A stretch of 11,641 nt of DNA from Steroidobacteraceae bacterium (GTDB taxonomy: Bacteria > Pseudomonadota > Gammaproteobacteria > Steroidobacterales > Steroidobacteraceae). The notes beneath the pieces were generated by a model, which saw only the letters and a list, made by a program, of their open reading frames with translations, had not been told where the DNA came from and did no database searches. Below are positions 9,465 to 11,641 of this stretch, in pieces. The stretch covers positions 1 through 11,641 of the forward strand of contig JABEVI010000157.1 in the NCBI GenBank assembly GCA_013044085.1, read 5' to 3'. The translations under genes were made by a program, and so were the position numbers. The number at the start of each line of letters is the position of its first letter. Within the stretch, counting starts at the first letter, position 1.

Positions 9465-10372
9465 GCGCGCCAACGGCGGCGCTCGACGCGCTCCTCGCGC
9501 AGCTCGGCCGCGTGATCGTGGGCAAGGACAGGCAGATCCGCCTGTGCGTCGCCTGCCTGTTGGCGCGGGGTCACCTGCTGATCGAGGATGTACCCGGCGT
9601 CGGCAAGACAACGCTCGCCCACGCGCTTGCGGCGGGCCTCGGCTTGTCGTTCCAGCGCATACAATTCACGAGCGACCTGCTGCCGGCCGACGTCCTCGGC
9701 GTCTCGATCTACGAACGCGAAACCGGCGGCTTCCGCTTCCAGGCCGGCCCGATCTTTGCGCAGGTGGTTCTCGCCGACGAGATCAACCGGGCATCGCCGA
9801 AGGCGCAGAGCGCGCTGCTCGAGGCGATGGAGGAGCAGCAGGTCACGGTCGATGGCCGCACGATGCGCCTGCCTGAACCATTCTTCGTGATCGCGACGCA
9901 GAATCCTCAGGAGCAAGCCGGCACCTTTGAACTGCCGGAGTCGCAACTCGACCGATTCCTGATGCGCATCGCGCTCGGCTACCCGTCGGCGGCGGAAGAG
10001 CGCGCGTTGCTCGCCGGTGTGGATCGACGCCGACTGCTCGCCAAACTCACCGCCACACTCGACGCCGACTCGCTCGCCGCGCTGCAGATGAAGGTCGAGC
10101 GGGTGCACGCGGCACCGGCCCTGGTCGACTACATCCAGGCACTGCTCGCACACAGCCGCGAGCGCATGGGGTTGCGGCGTGGACTGTCGCCGCGCGCGGG
10201 GATCGGCCTGCTGCGCGCGGCGCGCGCCTGGGCGCTGCTCGAGGGCCGGGACGCCGTGATGCCCGAGCACGTCCAGGCGGTCCTCGGCGCGATCGCCGGC
10301 CACCGCCTCCGGGATGCGAGCGGCATGGAGGTGCCGGTATCGCGGCTCGTGGAAGCGGTCGCGATCCCGTGA
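9461..10372 (+). CDS. MoxR-family AAA+ ATPase
   Basis: The protein is 303 residues, normal for MoxR. Walker A is GVGKTT (46-51) in IEDVPGVGKTTLAHALA. Walker B is VVLADE (102-107) followed by INRASPKAQSALLEAMEE. Sensor 1 is ATQN (145-148), and the arginine-finger region is ESQLDRF (160-166). A lid domain follows, containing GLSPRAGIGLLRAARAWALL. MoxR proteins are thought to act as chaperone-like ATPases that mature partner complexes, and those next to DUF58 genes form a distinct subgroup implicated in envelope and stress functions. Its start overlaps the valS stop as ATGA with no separate Shine-Dalgarno site, implying translational coupling. Its own stop overlaps the DUF58 start. The cognate substrate is not known from sequence. 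Confidence 0.95.
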
Positions 10373-11340
10373 ACGCCTGGCGGCAGAGTGCCGCCGCAGC
10401 CTTGCGGGCATGGGCGGCACGCCGGCATGGGCGCGACGAGTTGCCGCTGCGGGTCGAACGGCGCCGCATCTACATCCTGCCGACCGGCCGTGGGCTCGCG
10501 CTCGCGGCGCTCATCGGCGCAATGACGCTCGCGGGACTGAATTACGCCAGCAATCTCGGCCTCGTGCTTTCGTTCCTGCTGGCGGGCATCGGTCTGGTCG
10601 GCATGCATCACTGTCACCGCAACCTGCTCGGCCTCGGCGTCGAAGGCTCGACCGAGGCGGACGCCTTCGCCGGCGGCGCGGCGGGCTTCCGGTTCACGCT
10701 GTACAACGATTCGGGGCTCGAGCGCCGTGACATCGAGATTCGCGCCGGTGCGCACTCGGTGTGTGCCGATGTGCCGGCCGGCGCGGCCCGCTGCCTCGTA
10801 CTGCCCTTTACCACGGCCTCACGCGGGGTCTTGCGGTATGAGCACTTCGAACTGCGCAGCCGCTTTCCGTTCGGCTGGTTCCGCGCCTGGACCTATGTGC
10901 AGACCCCGCTCATCGCCTACGTCGCGCCGCGTCCGCTCGGCGATCGTCGCCCCGCAGCGGACACCGACGCCCCGGCAGCATCAAACATAGGCGCCGAGGA
11001 TGCACATGGCGAAGAGGAGTTCGCCGGGCTTCGTCCCTACACACCCGGAACGCCGCTCAAGCACATGGCCTGGAAGGCGCTTGCACACGGCGGCGAGCCT
11101 GCGGTGCGGTACTACACGGGCAGGCCGCAGGGCACGCTCTGGTTCGACTGGAACGAGCTCGGCGGGCTTGCCGTCGAGGCGCGGCTGTCGCAGCTGTGTG
11201 CCTGGGTCCTGCAGAGTGAACGCCACGGACGGCGCTATGGACTGCGCCTGCCCGGCGGCCTGCTCGAACCGGCGATCGGCGCCGCGCAACTGAGTCGGGC
11301 GTTGCGTATGTTGGCCGCATTCGGCGGGCGGGCGCGGTGA
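10369..11340 (+). CDS. DUF58 domain-containing membrane protein
   Basis: The protein has 323 residues from a GTG that overlaps the moxR stop as GTGA. A basic N-terminus is followed by ILPTGRGLALAALIGAM and two adjacent membrane helices (about 42-60 and 61-79). A beta-rich extracytoplasmic or cytoplasmic segment follows (about 90-205). The DUF58 core EEFAGLRPYTPGTPLKHM starts near residue 216, with AWKALAHG and AVRYYTG after it. The C-terminal part is the von Willebrand A-like end of the family. The conserved PGD is PGT here. DUF58 proteins travel with MoxR ATPases and are presumed partners or substrates of them. In gammaproteobacteria the next gene is usually a TgpA-type transglutaminase, as here. 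The biochemical role is unknown. Confidence 0.92.
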   Translation: MNAWRQSAAAALRAWAARRHGRDELPLRVERRRIYILPTGRGLALAALIGAMTLAGLNYASNLGLVLSFLLAGIGLVGMHHCHRNLLGLGVEGSTEADAFAGGAAGFRFTLYNDSGLERRDIEIRAGAHSVCADVPAGAARCLVLPFTTASRGVLRYEHFELRSRFPFGWFRAWTYVQTPLIAYVAPRPLGDRRPAADTDAPAASNIGAEDAHGEEEFAGLRPYTPGTPLKHMAWKALAHGGEPAVRYYTGRPQGTLWFDWNELGGLAVEARLSQLCAWVLQSERHGRRYGLRLPGGLLEPAIGAAQLSRALRMLAAFGGRAR

Positions 11341-11641
11341 AGCCCGCGCCGAGCCTGGCGTTCGGGCCGCTCGCATGGGTCTGCGCCTGTCTCGGGCTGA
11401 GCTGGCTGCCGCTCGCCCGCGACCTGCCCGTGTGGCTTTCGGCCGTCATGTTCGCCGCGGTTGCCGCCCGCCTGGCGTTCGCGGCCCGCGGCGCCGATGC
11501 ACCGCCGGCAATGCTGCGTTGGCCGCTATCGATGATCGCGGCCGCGCTCGTGTTCGTCGACTATCGGACCTTCAACGGCCTGGCCGCGGGCACCGCACTG
11601 CTCGGTCTCGCGGCGGGCTTGAAGATTCTCGAAGCCCGCTC
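11337..11641 (+). CDS. TgpA-like transglutaminase, N-terminal membrane part, truncated by the window edge
   Basis: A GTG at 11337 overlaps the DUF58 stop as GTGA and opens a frame that stays open to base 11641 (101 codons). The translation begins MKPAPSLAFGPLAWVCACL and is strongly hydrophobic, with membrane helices at about 9-23, 32-49 and 64-75. It ends in FNGLAAGTALLGLAAGLKIL followed by EARS. That segment resembles the DUF3488 membrane region which, in P. aeruginosa TgpA and relatives, precedes a periplasmic transglutaminase domain. The catalytic Cys-His-Asp domain would lie outside the window and cannot be checked. Assignment rests on this short stretch plus the MoxR-DUF58 context. Full-length members are about 650-700 residues. 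Confidence 0.85.
   Translation, partial: MKPAPSLAFGPLAWVCACLGLSWLPLARDLPVWLSAVMFAAVAARLAFAARGADAPPAMLRWPLSMIAAALVFVDYRTFNGLAAGTALLGLAAGLKILEAR

Overview
The window looks like a stretch of core chromosome from a high-GC Gram-negative bacterium, most likely a gammaproteobacterium. By eye it is roughly two-thirds G+C. The basis is gene content and order: lptF-lptG divergent from pepA, with pepA followed by holC, a small protein gene and valS. This is the arrangement I know from Pseudomonas and relatives. The genus cannot be fixed from the sequence alone. I see no RNA genes, insertion sequences, prophage, CRISPR array or integration sites. Nearly every base is coding, and the largest gap is about 160 bases.

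Left part (1-2089). The 5' portion of a glutamine-dependent asparagine synthase gene reads leftwards out of the window. Divergent from it is a two-gene unit: an unrecognised 234-residue protein with a proline-glutamine linker, and a small RDD-family membrane protein whose start overlaps the stop of its neighbour. The RDD gene ends inside the 3' end of lptG, so the two converge with a 15-base overlap.

Middle (2075-4398). lptF and lptG are on the minus strand and overlap by 4 bases. They encode the two permease subunits that, with LptB, extract lipopolysaccharide from the inner membrane. The gap upstream of lptF is shared with pepA. It holds an A+T-rich patch and a strong imperfect inverted repeat.

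Right part (4399-11641). Seven genes run on the plus strand with almost no spacing: pepA (leucyl aminopeptidase), holC (DNA polymerase III chi), a small acidic protein of unknown function, valS (valyl-tRNA synthetase), a MoxR AAA+ ATPase, a DUF58 protein and the start of a TgpA-like transglutaminase. The last three form the familiar MoxR/DUF58/transglutaminase envelope module. Here the module is joined directly to valS by a 4-base overlap.

The most notable signal is regulatory. Three genes (asnB, lptF, valS) have a GCTAnnnT element ending 6-7 bases before the ATG and little or no Shine-Dalgarno sequence. That is the geometry expected of leaderless mRNAs. I found no convincing undescribed system. 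The best leads are this start pattern, the pepA/lptF inverted repeat, the small holC-linked protein, and the valS-moxR fusion of transcription units.
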